DNA of 21,804 nucleotides, taken from positions 1-21,804 of IMG/VR virus record IMGVR_UViG_3300035145_002602, one strand, 5' to 3'. The stretch is from a virus. Under the pieces are notes generated by a model that worked only from the letters and a program-made list of their open reading frames with translations, was not told the origin of the DNA and ran no database searches. A program made the position numbers and the translations under genes. Shown here piece by piece: positions 1-7,204 of this stretch (its first letter is position 1; each line of letters opens with the position of its first letter).

Positions 1-3
1 ATA

Positions 4-408
4 ATGAAAGTAGGTTTTACTTGTTCTACATTTGATTTATTACATGCAGGACACATTATAATGTTGCGTGAAGCAAAAGAACAGTGTGATTATTTAATTT
101 GTGGATTGCAAGTTGATCCTAGTGTAGATAGAGCAGAGAAAAATGCCCCAATACAAACTGTAGTTGAGCGGTATACACAATTAAAAGGTGTAGAATACGT
201 TGATGAAATTATTCCCTACGGCACTGAAAACGATTTAGAAGATATACTATCTATGTATCCAATAGATGTACGTATACTAGGCGAAGAATACAGAGACAAA
301 GACTTCACTGGCAAGGATATTTGCCGTAAACGTGATATAGAATTATATTTTAATAAAAGAGACCACAGATTTAGCTCTAGTGATTTAAGAAGGAGAGTTT
401 GTGAATAA
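4..408 (+). CDS. Cytidylyltransferase-family nucleotidyltransferase (TagD-like)
   Basis: A 134-aa protein of the small cytidylyltransferase family, which joins CTP to a phosphorylated alcohol or sugar. Seen: an N-terminal Rossmann-type strand followed by the HxGH nucleotide-binding motif (H14-A-G-H17 in FDLLHAGH), and a C-terminal serine-rich segment (FSSSDLRR) where the family has its second CTP-binding motif. The length matches glycerol-3-phosphate cytidylyltransferases (about 130 aa), so the gene looks complete although it begins 3 nt into the window. It overlaps the next gene by 8 nt. With the downstream phosphomannomutase-like and epimerase genes it forms a sugar-nucleotide cassette. The substrate cannot be read from the sequence; glycerol-3-phosphate or a sugar phosphate are both possible. 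Confidence 0.8.
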   Translation: MKVGFTCSTFDLLHAGHIIMLREAKEQCDYLICGLQVDPSVDRAEKNAPIQTVVERYTQLKGVEYVDEIIPYGTENDLEDILSMYPIDVRILGEEYRDKDFTGKDICRKRDIELYFNKRDHRFSSSDLRRRVCE

Positions 409-1108
409 GTTTATATTCGATGTAGACGGTACGTTAACTCCTAGCAGAGGAGTAATAGATAAAGATTTTAAAGACTTCTTTAATGTATTTTGTAAATCCA
501 ATCATGTATTTCTAGTCACAGGAAGTGATAAACCAAAGACAGTTGAGCAAATAGGCGAAGACACTTATAATTTGTGTCGCACTGTATATAATTGTAATGG
601 CAATGATGTATGGCAGGGCAAAAATCATGTTAGAACAAATGAATGGGTTTTACCTTTAGAAGCATATAACTTTTTAGAGAAGTTTTTATTTGAAAGCGAG
701 TTTAGTCTACGAACAGGGTTGCATTTCGAAAATAGACCAGGTATGTGTAATTTTAGTATTGTAGGTAGAAATGCAAATGATATAGAAAGAAAAGAATATG
801 TCGTGTTTGATTCAAAATCAAACGAACGTGTAACTATTGCTAGTGACTTCAACACTAGGTTTCCTGAATTAGAAGCAAAAGTTGGAGGAGAAACAGGAAT
901 AGATATATCCCCTAAAGGATTTGATAAAAGTCAAATCGTAAAAGATTTTGATCCAAAAGATCAACTATGGTTTTTTGGTGATAGGATGGACAAAGGTGGT
1001 AACGATTATCCATTAGCACAAGTTGTTCATAACAAAAGAGAAGTTGCACGTTGGCAAAATACTTGGGAATATCTAACTTGGTTCCAAGAACAAGGTATAG
1101 CACAATGA
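401..1108 (+). CDS. Phosphomannomutase-like HAD-family protein
   Basis: A 235-aa HAD-superfamily protein resembling eukaryotic-type phosphomannomutase. Seen: the nucleophile motif DVDGT (D7, D9), the PMM-type cap segment RPGMCNFSIVGR near residues 112-124, and the C-terminal motif FFGDRMDKGGNDYPLA, close to FFGDKTMPGGNDHEIF of human PMM2. Known: these enzymes interconvert mannose-6-phosphate and mannose-1-phosphate, and related HAD proteins act as sugar phosphatases. The start is GTG at 401, preceded by AGGAGAG, and overlaps the upstream stop. The epimerase follows with an ATGA overlap. Homology is clear, but mutase versus phosphatase activity cannot be decided. Confidence 0.78.
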   Translation: MNKFIFDVDGTLTPSRGVIDKDFKDFFNVFCKSNHVFLVTGSDKPKTVEQIGEDTYNLCRTVYNCNGNDVWQGKNHVRTNEWVLPLEAYNFLEKFLFESEFSLRTGLHFENRPGMCNFSIVGRNANDIERKEYVVFDSKSNERVTIASDFNTRFPELEAKVGGETGIDISPKGFDKSQIVKDFDPKDQLWFFGDRMDKGGNDYPLAQVVHNKREVARWQNTWEYLTWFQEQGIAQ

Positions 1109-1866
1109 AAATTTTATTAACAGGTCATAATGGATACATAGGATCTGCACTACACACTGTACTACAAAATGCAGGACATACTGTGTTTGGTATAGATTTA
1201 AAAACAGGAGACGATTTACTGTTTTTTGATAAATGGCCAGAAAATATAGATCTAGTAATACATTTAGCAGGAAAAAGCGGTGTAAGAGAAAGTATTAAAG
1301 ATCCAGCAAGTTACTGGATGAATAACATAGAAGCAAGTAAACGTTTGTTTGCTAGATATGGTGATAAATGTAGAATAATTTATGCAAGCAGTTCTAGTGC
1401 ATATGAACCTGATCTAAATCCATATGCTGCTTCTAAGTATTGTTTAGAAGAATTAGCAGAAAGATATCCCGATACACTAGGATTAAGATTCCATACAGTG
1501 TATTCTGAAAATTGCAGGAGCAATATGCTTTTTTATAAATTACTAAATGACAAACTTGAATATGTTACAAGACATTACAGAGATTTTGTTCATTTAGATG
1601 ACGTATTAGACGCAATAATGATTTTAATTAACAAATCACATATTAAAGGTATATGTGATGTAGGCACGGGTATTCCTATTAAAGTCCAAGAACTTGCACC
1701 AGATCTACCTGTTCGTCTAAATACACCCGGAGAGAGAGAATTTACCTGTGCAAATATAGAATTGTTACTATCTTTAGGTTGGAAGCCTAAATACTCTATA
1801 AAAAAATTCTTGACAAACAACAACTTAGACAATATAATTAATATATTCAATGGAGAAACAGTATGA
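1105..1866 (+). CDS. NAD(P)-dependent sugar epimerase/dehydratase (extended SDR family)
   Basis: A 253-aa extended short-chain dehydrogenase/reductase. Seen: the N-terminal dinucleotide-binding motif TGHNGYIG (G7, G10, G13), the LAGKSGV segment near residue 54, the serine-rich strand YASSSSAY (93-100) and the catalytic Y107xxxK111 (YAASK). Members epimerise or dehydrate nucleotide-linked sugars using bound NAD(P). The protein is shorter than typical 310-340 aa members, the C-terminal substrate domain being reduced. ATG 1105 is chosen because it overlaps the upstream stop (ATGA) and directly precedes the Rossmann strand; an upstream in-frame start at 1051 would run far into the preceding gene. 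Its 3' end contains the promoter for the next gene. Confidence 0.82.
   Translation: MKILLTGHNGYIGSALHTVLQNAGHTVFGIDLKTGDDLLFFDKWPENIDLVIHLAGKSGVRESIKDPASYWMNNIEASKRLFARYGDKCRIIYASSSSAYEPDLNPYAASKYCLEELAERYPDTLGLRFHTVYSENCRSNMLFYKLLNDKLEYVTRHYRDFVHLDDVLDAIMILINKSHIKGICDVGTGIPIKVQELAPDLPVRLNTPGEREFTCANIELLLSLGWKPKYSIKKFLTNNNLDNIINIFNGETV
1810..1838 (+). promoter_or_regulatory. Perfect sigma70-consensus promoter for the clamp gene
   Basis: TTGACA (1810-1815), a 17-nt spacer and TATAAT (1833-1838) match the bacterial housekeeping consensus at every position. Transcription would start near 1845, giving a leader of about 18 nt with GGAGA ahead of ATG 1863. The site lies inside the 3' end of the epimerase gene. 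Confidence 0.8.
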
Positions 1867-2585
1867 AAGACATTTTACAAGACGTAGTTGCTCACACCCA
1901 TGCACTAGGCTTTTTATCGCTAGTTAGAGTAAACGGTGAAGAACAAACTACTATAGATTCAATGGCCGAAGATCGTTCAGTTATTATGAATGCAACATCT
2001 TCCCATAAAATTGCAGACGGTACGTTCGGTATGCCTAACTTAGATAAGTTATCTCTGCATTTGAAAAACCCTGAGTATCAAAAAGATGCAAAGATTGATG
2101 TTGTGCAAGCAGATAGAAATGGCGAAACAGTGCCAACACACATTCACTTTGAAAATGCCGCAGGTGATTTCCAAAATGATTATCGCTTTATGAACAAAGC
2201 AATTATTGAAGAAAAACTTAAAACTGTTAAGTTTAAAGGTGCAAATTGGAATGTGTCATTTTCTCCAAGTGTAGCGGCTATTGCACGTATGAAACTACAA
2301 AGTGCTGCACATAGTGAAGAGCCTACATTTAACGTGAGTACAAAAGACAGTAACTTAGTATTTGCTTTTGGCGATGCAGGAACACATGCAGGTGAATTTG
2401 ACTTTGAAAAGGGTGTAGAAGGTTCTCTACAACACACCTGGAGTTGGCCAGTTGCACAAGTACAAGCAATCTTAGGTTTAGATGGCGATAAAACTATGCA
2501 AATTTCAGACCAAGGTGCTATGATGATTTCTGTAGATAGTGGACTAGCAAAATATGACTATATTCTTCCGGCTCAAAGTAAGTAA
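1863..2585 (+). CDS. 45: Sliding-clamp-like DNA polymerase processivity factor (divergent T4 gp45 type)
   Basis: A 240-aa acidic protein whose size and two-domain pattern resemble T4 gp45 (228 aa). Seen: an N-terminal helix, then a GTFGMPNLDKLSL segment corresponding to the clamp's VAIYDLNGFL region, a central strand-helix repeat (KFKGANWNVSFSPSVAAIARM), and a C-terminal WPVAQVQAILGLDGDKTMQI strand pair like the final gp45 repeat. Known: gp45 trimers encircle DNA, tether the polymerase and co-activate late transcription. It starts four bases before the epimerase stop (ATGA) and has its own perfect promoter. The loader genes 44/62, adjacent in T4, are not in this window. The assignment rests on fold pattern rather than strong identity; a structural protein cannot be excluded. 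Confidence 0.55.
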   Translation: MKDILQDVVAHTHALGFLSLVRVNGEEQTTIDSMAEDRSVIMNATSSHKIADGTFGMPNLDKLSLHLKNPEYQKDAKIDVVQADRNGETVPTHIHFENAAGDFQNDYRFMNKAIIEEKLKTVKFKGANWNVSFSPSVAAIARMKLQSAAHSEEPTFNVSTKDSNLVFAFGDAGTHAGEFDFEKGVEGSLQHTWSWPVAQVQAILGLDGDKTMQISDQGAMMISVDSGLAKYDYILPAQSK

Positions 2586-2588
2586 ATA
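2581..2588 (+). promoter_or_regulatory. Candidate T4-type late promoter box upstream of the protease
   Basis: AGTAAATA resembles the T4 late box TATAAATA at 6 of 8 positions, with the TAAATA core intact. It ends 34 nt before ATG 2623. Three other boxes in the window sit at nearly the same distance from a start codon. Confidence 0.4.
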
Positions 2589-2610
2589 GTAGTGTACTAA
2601 TCATTACTAT
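2586..2610 (+). promoter_or_regulatory. Hairpin in the clamp-protease intergenic region
   Basis: ATAGTAGTG (2586-2594) pairs with CATTACTAT (2602-2610) over 9 bp including one G-U pair, with a 7-nt loop. The Shine-Dalgarno AAGGA (2611-2615) follows directly. There is no T-run, so it does not look like a terminator. The left arm overlaps the candidate late box, so late transcripts starting near 2594 would lack most of the stem. Confidence 0.4.
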
Positions 2611-2622
2611 AAGGAACTAAAA

Positions 2623-4221
2623 ATGAGCGAAAGAGAATATATTGTAACACTACATAAAGATGTAGATTATGAAGCATTTGACGCCGAAATGGTGTCGACA
2701 ACAGGAAGTGGAGCAATACCAAAACGTAGTCCTGATGTCGCAAATGCTAGACCAGCATCAAAACGTAATACACATTACATGTTAACAGACGAAGAAGCAG
2801 AAGCACTTCGATCAGATCAGCGTGTAATGGGTGTCGAAATTCCACCACAAGACAGAGACGATATTCAAATTGGCTTTAGAGCCACACAAGTCGGTAATTT
2901 TACAAAAACCACACTTGATTCAGGTGACTTTATTAATTGGGGATTGCGTAGATGTAACGAAAGTACAGATCCTTACGTAGGTAACATTGTTACAGGTGGT
3001 TATGATTACACCTTAGACGGAACTGGTGTTGATGTTGTTATTCAAGACAGCGGTTTACAAGTAGATCACCCAGAGTTCAATGACGCTAACGGTGCTAGCC
3101 GTGTTCAACAAATTGATTGGTATACAGAAAGTGGAATATCTGGAACGCAAAGTGCAAACCATTACAGAGATACAGATGGTCACGGAACTCATTGTGGAGG
3201 TATTGCCGCAGGAATAACTTATGGTTGGGCAAAAAATGCAAGAGTTTATTCGGTCAAAGTTCGCGGTTTAGAAGGTGCTGGTGACAGTAATACTGGAATT
3301 TCTACAAATGATTGTTTTGATGTAATTAAACTTTGGCATCGCAACAAGCCAGTAGATCCTGCAACGGGTGTAAAACGTCCTACAGTGGTTAATATGAGTT
3401 GGGGCTATGGTGGCTACTACAGATTTAATGCTAATTCAGGACATTCAATTACATACAGAGGTACTACATATACAGGAACAGATGTAGATAGCTCAAGTAA
3501 AAGAGAAGGCTTCGGATTGCCGGCAGAAGCATTTGCAGGAGGATTTGGAACGAGTGCATATTATAGATACAATTCTAGAGTCCCATCAGTTGATGCTGAT
3601 ATAGAGGAATTAGTTGACGAAGGTGTGCATGTTTGTATTGCGGCAGGCAACGGTTATCATAAGCATGATGTTGTAGGCGGTACTGATTATAATAACTCAG
3701 CAACATGCGAAACATATAACTTTACATTCAGTTCTTTTCAAAGCGGCACATTCAATTACCATCAAGGTTCATCGCCTCATTATGATGGAGCATTTAAAGT
3801 TGGTAATGTTGATAGTACAATTAATGCAGGGGGACTTGATCAAAAAGCAGTTAGTTCCGAATGTGGTCCAGCTGTAAACATATATGCTCCTGGTACAAAC
3901 ATAATGAGTTGTACCAGTACAACTAACAAATTTACAGATGGTGCTTATCCCCAAGATAGCAACTTTAGAATTTGTAATATTAGTGGTACCTCAATGGCTT
4001 CTCCACAAGTTTGTGGTTTGGTAGCACTGTTCGCACAACTTAATCCTGAAAAAACTCCGGCTGAAATGCTACAATTTGTATTTGACAATGCAACCAATCA
4101 GCTGTATACTACAGGTAATGATAACGACTATTCAAATAATAGAAGTATTATGGGAAGTCCTCAAAGATTTTTGTTTAACAAATTTAACAGCGGAATACAA
4201 TTGACGATAGGAAGTTCATGA
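2623..4221 (+). CDS. Subtilisin-family (S8) serine protease
   Basis: A 532-aa subtilase. Seen: an N-terminal propeptide-like region (MSEREYIVTLHKDVDYEAF, residues 1-about 80, resembling inhibitor I9), then the catalytic triad in family context: D142 (VVIQDSGLQVDHPEF), H187 (DGHGTHCGG) and S457 (SGTSMASPQVCG), with oxyanion-hole N343 (IAAGNG). All key residues are present, so it should be active. No signal peptide or membrane segment is visible, so it acts in the infected cell or in the virion. AAGGA lies 8 nt before the start, and a late-type box and hairpin precede it, suggesting late expression. The T4 prohead protease gp21 is a different family. The target could be capsid, tail or host proteins. 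Confidence 0.9.
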   Translation: MSEREYIVTLHKDVDYEAFDAEMVSTTGSGAIPKRSPDVANARPASKRNTHYMLTDEEAEALRSDQRVMGVEIPPQDRDDIQIGFRATQVGNFTKTTLDSGDFINWGLRRCNESTDPYVGNIVTGGYDYTLDGTGVDVVIQDSGLQVDHPEFNDANGASRVQQIDWYTESGISGTQSANHYRDTDGHGTHCGGIAAGITYGWAKNARVYSVKVRGLEGAGDSNTGISTNDCFDVIKLWHRNKPVDPATGVKRPTVVNMSWGYGGYYRFNANSGHSITYRGTTYTGTDVDSSSKREGFGLPAEAFAGGFGTSAYYRYNSRVPSVDADIEELVDEGVHVCIAAGNGYHKHDVVGGTDYNNSATCETYNFTFSSFQSGTFNYHQGSSPHYDGAFKVGNVDSTINAGGLDQKAVSSECGPAVNIYAPGTNIMSCTSTTNKFTDGAYPQDSNFRICNISGTSMASPQVCGLVALFAQLNPEKTPAEMLQFVFDNATNQLYTTGNDNDYSNNRSIMGSPQRFLFNKFNSGIQLTIGSS

Positions 4222-5762
4222 ATCGAGACTTAACTGCAACACAAAATGATTATGCAATATTTCTTCCTGCATTGAGTGGTTTTTATGCTACTTACGTAGG
4301 AAAACAACGATTTGACGAATACGTAGATAAAACACGTATACCTTCAAACTTTACAAACGGTGTTGAAAGTTTAAATTATCTTAATGTAAATGAAGGATTA
4401 TTTAACTATGCATTTACATTGTATTCTGCAGGACACGCAGAATTAGATGTTAACAAACACGCACCTAAAGAAGATATGGTACGTAACAGAGACCGTAACA
4501 ACAGCTGGATACTAGGTGATTCAGGTGGCTTCCAAATTGGTAAAGGCGTATGGGAAGGTGATTGGAAAGATCCTAACTGTCCAAAAGCACAAAAGAAACG
4601 TGAGCAAGTTCTTACATGGATGGATGCTTATATGGACTATGGTATGATCCTTGATATTCCTGCTTGGGTTGCACGTTCACCTGCAGGGCAACAAGCAACT
4701 GGTATTACAAGCTATATTGAAGCAGTTCAAGGTACTTATATTAATAATGATTGGTTCATCCGTAATCGTAATGGCAACTGCAAGTTTCTAAACGTATTAC
4801 AAGGTGAAAATCACGCTGACGCAGAAGATTGGTATCAGCGTATGAAGAAGTATTCAGATCCCAAGCAATATCCAAACGAACACTTTAATGGTTGGTCAAT
4901 GGGTGGCCAGAACATGTGCGATGTTCATTTAGTTCTTAAAAGGCTTATTTCATTGAGATATGATGGTTTACTTGAAAAAGGTGTACAAGACTTTATGCAC
5001 TTCTTAGGTACAAGTAAACTAGAATGGGCATTGTTGCTAACAGATATACAAAGAGCAGTTAGGAAACATCATAATGAAAACTATACTATTACTTTTGATT
5101 GTGCTAGTCCTTTTCTTGCCACCGCAAACGGACAAATATACATACAAAATGAAACAGAGGATCGTTCGAAATGGACATATCGAATGGTGCCGTCAGTTGA
5201 CAATAAGAAGTATGCTACAGACAACCGCTTGTTTAGAGACGCTGTTATATCAGATGGGATATTTAAAAACTTTGAAGACTCGCCAATCACTGCCGAACTC
5301 AAAGTATCAGACGTTTGTACGTATGCTCCAGGAGACCTAAACAAAATAGGTAAAGAGGGCAAAACGTCTTGGGATAGTTTTTCCTACGCTATCCAAATGG
5401 GTCATAATGTATGGAGTCACATTAATGCAGTCCAAGAAGCAAACAGACAATACGATTCAGGAACAATTCCAAAAATGCTTGTACAAGAGCAATTTGACAG
5501 GGTATTTTTCAGAGATGTTGTGGAAGAAATATTTGCAACTGATGACAAAGAAAAAGCACTAGAACTTGTAGAAGAACACAGTAGGTTTTACATGGCTATT
5601 CCTGGTACTAGGGGAGCAGTTGGTAAGAAAACAGTAAATGCTAGTACATTCTTCGATAGTTTATTTGATGTATCAGAAACACCAGTTGAAACTGCTGAAG
5701 ACGGCGAATTCACGCAAGAGCAAGAACATAACTTGGAGGTACTTGAGGATGAGCAACTATGA
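4218..5762 (+). CDS. dpdA: DpdA-like DNA 7-deazaguanine transglycosylase (TGT family)
   Basis: A 514-aa member of the tRNA-guanine transglycosylase superfamily, most like phage DpdA proteins. Seen: ILGDSGGFQIGKG with D101, matching the TGT DSGGFQ base-recognition motif; GWSMGGQ (225-231), matching the GGLAVGE loop region; and FDCASPFLATANGQIYI with D294, matching the TGT nucleophile motif FDCVLPTRxxRNGQ. The CxCxxC zinc site of tRNA enzymes is not visible, as expected for the DNA branch. Known: DpdA exchanges guanine in DNA for a 7-deazaguanine, protecting against restriction. FolE and QueE, which make the precursor, are in the same window. The start overlaps the protease stop (ATGA). A tRNA substrate remains a less likely alternative. 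Confidence 0.75.
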   Translation: MNRDLTATQNDYAIFLPALSGFYATYVGKQRFDEYVDKTRIPSNFTNGVESLNYLNVNEGLFNYAFTLYSAGHAELDVNKHAPKEDMVRNRDRNNSWILGDSGGFQIGKGVWEGDWKDPNCPKAQKKREQVLTWMDAYMDYGMILDIPAWVARSPAGQQATGITSYIEAVQGTYINNDWFIRNRNGNCKFLNVLQGENHADAEDWYQRMKKYSDPKQYPNEHFNGWSMGGQNMCDVHLVLKRLISLRYDGLLEKGVQDFMHFLGTSKLEWALLLTDIQRAVRKHHNENYTITFDCASPFLATANGQIYIQNETEDRSKWTYRMVPSVDNKKYATDNRLFRDAVISDGIFKNFEDSPITAELKVSDVCTYAPGDLNKIGKEGKTSWDSFSYAIQMGHNVWSHINAVQEANRQYDSGTIPKMLVQEQFDRVFFRDVVEEIFATDDKEKALELVEEHSRFYMAIPGTRGAVGKKTVNASTFFDSLFDVSETPVETAEDGEFTQEQEHNLEVLEDEQL

Positions 5763-5958
5763 AAACGAGGCAGATAAGTTAAGAACTCATTTAGAAAGTT
5801 TAGAAAAAAAACATAGAGATCTTGACAAAGAGATAGAAAGACGTTATCATAATGTTACAGTAAGTGATGACGTAAGAAAAATGAAGACTATGAAACTTTA
5901 TCTTAAAGATGAAATACATAGATTAAATGCAAGGCTAATTCAAATAGGTTTACAATGA
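5749..5958 (+). CDS. Small coiled-coil protein, DUF465/YdcH-like
   Basis: A 69-aa, highly charged protein predicted to be almost entirely helical. Seen: two heptad-like helices (LRTHLESLEKKHRDLDKEIE and MKLYLKDEIHRLNARLIQ) separated by a short turn, the pattern of DUF465/YdcH proteins, whose function is unknown. ATG 5749 is preferred because GGAGG lies 9 nt upstream and the coiled coil begins directly after it; an upstream in-frame start at 5638 would lie deep within the dpdA gene. It overlaps dpdA by 14 nt and the next gene by 4 nt, so it is probably translationally coupled to both. A role alongside DpdA is only a positional inference. Confidence 0.65.
   Translation: MSNYENEADKLRTHLESLEKKHRDLDKEIERRYHNVTVSDDVRKMKTMKLYLKDEIHRLNARLIQIGLQ
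5822..5850 (+). promoter_or_regulatory. Possible sigma70-like promoter inside the DUF465-like gene
   Basis: TTGACA (5822-5827), a 17-nt spacer and TATCAT (5845-5850, 5 of 6 matches). It would give a leader of about 100 nt for the gene at 5955. It sits entirely in coding sequence, so chance is a real possibility. Confidence 0.3.
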
Positions 5959-6485
5959 AAAGAGATTATAATACTGGCGTTAAAGAAGACGTAGTATTTT
6001 TTATAGGCAAAGAAGTAGAACACACTCCTGCTTTTGGATTAAAAACACTCTTTGTTACAGGCATTCAGCCGTGTGATGTTATACAAAAGCATTACGATAA
6101 TGAACAATGTGAACATATCTTCTTTGGTGCAAACCACAGTTTTAATCCAGGAACAAACTTTCCAGAAGATGCTGATGAATGGACACCTTGGGAAAACATG
6201 ATCCAGGCATTCTTAACAGCAGGAAAGTTGTGTAGTTTGGATATACCAATCACTCTTGCAGAAGCATTCCTCGAGTCAGGGTTGATCGAATATGAAAATT
6301 TTATCCCACAACTTCGCGTTCCATTGCCTTATGCGAAACAGTGGAATTACAACACCATGTTGAAGATTGATGATAAAGACTTTAAGGCAACTAATCCAGG
6401 CGTCTGGTGTCATAGTTTGCACGATCTAATGAACAGAGAAAAATTCACAGATTGGAGCAAATATGGACTTGACAAAACACTTTAA
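5955..6485 (+). CDS. Conserved hypothetical protein next to dpdA
   Basis: A 176-aa protein of no family I can name. Seen: a mixed alpha/beta composition with several aromatic- and histidine-containing blocks that look conserved in style (HIFFGANHSFNP near 54-65, then LRVPLPYAKQWNYN and NPGVWCHSLHDLM near the C-terminus). There is no signal peptide or membrane segment. It starts by ATGA overlap with the coiled-coil gene and lies between the DpdA-like and QueD-like genes. That placement makes a part in 7-deazaguanine metabolism or DNA modification possible, but nothing in the protein proves it. Its last codons contain the -35 element of the next promoter. Confidence 0.7.
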   Translation: MKRDYNTGVKEDVVFFIGKEVEHTPAFGLKTLFVTGIQPCDVIQKHYDNEQCEHIFFGANHSFNPGTNFPEDADEWTPWENMIQAFLTAGKLCSLDIPITLAEAFLESGLIEYENFIPQLRVPLPYAKQWNYNTMLKIDDKDFKATNPGVWCHSLHDLMNREKFTDWSKYGLDKTL

Positions 6486-6497
6486 AGAAAGTATTAT
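6469..6497 (+). promoter_or_regulatory. Sigma70-like promoter for the QueD-like gene
   Basis: TTGACA (6469-6474), a 17-nt spacer and TATTAT (6492-6497, 5 of 6 matches). The expected transcription start, near 6504, coincides with the ATG at 6504, so that start would be leaderless. Confidence 0.55.
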
Positions 6498-6503
6498 ATT
6501 ATT

Positions 6504-6986
6504 ATGGATAACGAAACTCGTGAATCCTACCACAACTATATGTTACGTAGAATGAAAGAAGAAGATCAAAAAATGAATAAAGAAAATGCAATAAATAATG
6601 CTGAGAGGAGTATATGGGTTACTTTTCAAAAAGAAGGTATTCACAAATATCCAGCAGCAATAGATGATCCAAAACTTGCAACGGGCGATTGGGATGATGT
6701 TAGTTTTCTTGGTTATCCTCACCGTCATATTTTTCACTTCCGGGTGCGTATCCAGGTGTTCCACAACGATAGAGACATCGAGTTCATCCAATTCAAAAGG
6801 TGGATGGAAAGACTCTATAGTAGTAGTTCCGACGGCGAAGTGCTCGTTTTAGATTACAAGTCCTGTGAAATGATCGCAGATGACTTGTATAATGAAATCT
6901 CTAACAAATATCCAGGCCGGTTTGTAGAGATTAGTGTCGCTGAAGACAACGAAAACGGCTGTTCAATCTTTTATCCTAAATCATAA
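6504..6986 (+). CDS. QueD-like T-fold protein (6-carboxytetrahydropterin synthase family) lacking the catalytic cysteine
   Basis: A 160-aa protein whose core matches the QueD/PTPS T-fold. Seen: a zinc triad H47 (EGIHKYP, for AAHRLP), H73 and H75 (PHRH, for the LHGH motif), then RDIEFIQFKRWMERL for the GWIIDFAELK helix, DYKSCEMIADDLYNEI for NPTSEVLAKWIWD, and E147 in VAEDNENGCSIF for VKETCTAGCIY. The usual catalytic Cys four residues before the HGH motif is Leu69, and the LDHHYLN catalytic His motif is not evident. Known: QueD converts dihydroneopterin triphosphate to 6-carboxytetrahydropterin. It may be an altered enzyme or a binding protein. The N-terminal 30 residues are an extra charged helix; starts at 6540, 6552 or 6573 are alternatives. 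Confidence 0.6.
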   Translation: MDNETRESYHNYMLRRMKEEDQKMNKENAINNAERSIWVTFQKEGIHKYPAAIDDPKLATGDWDDVSFLGYPHRHIFHFRVRIQVFHNDRDIEFIQFKRWMERLYSSSSDGEVLVLDYKSCEMIADDLYNEISNKYPGRFVEISVAEDNENGCSIFYPKS

Positions 6987-7003
6987 ATGAGGAATTTACA
7001 AAA

Positions 7004-7201
7004 ATGGCAATCGAATTTAATCGTCGTGCATACCAAAAAGTATTCAACGATTTGGATGCATACCGTGATTATTGTCGCTTTGAAGGCAAAGTCTTTAATG
7101 AAAAGGCTTTGTATAAGAAAGATGACCCGAACTGGCAGGCTTATCAAAAGTTCTGTAACTACGTTCGGGCTAAGAAACGTACTAGTAACAGAAAGGGGTA
7201 G
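7004..7201 (+). CDS. Small hypothetical protein (65 aa)
   Basis: A 65-aa basic, aromatic-rich protein (FNRRAYQKVFNDLDAYRDYCRFEGKVFNEKALY), predicted mainly helical with a lysine/arginine-rich tail (AKKRTSNRKG). I do not recognise a named family, though small proteins of this style occur in marine T4-like phages. ATG 7004 is chosen because TGAGGAA lies about 10 nt upstream; a competing ORF in another frame starts at 6987 and has poorer composition. The glycosyltransferase start follows the stop by 3 nt, and the gene's own tail GAAAGGGG supplies that ribosome binding site. The basic tail could bind nucleic acid, but this is a guess. Confidence 0.65.
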   Translation: MAIEFNRRAYQKVFNDLDAYRDYCRFEGKVFNEKALYKKDDPNWQAYQKFCNYVRAKKRTSNRKG

Positions 7202-7204
7202 TAT

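Noticed and set aside
5074-5362. Open frames on both strands within the dpdA gene
   Set aside because: Both are shadows of dpdA, which has clear catalytic motifs across this segment.
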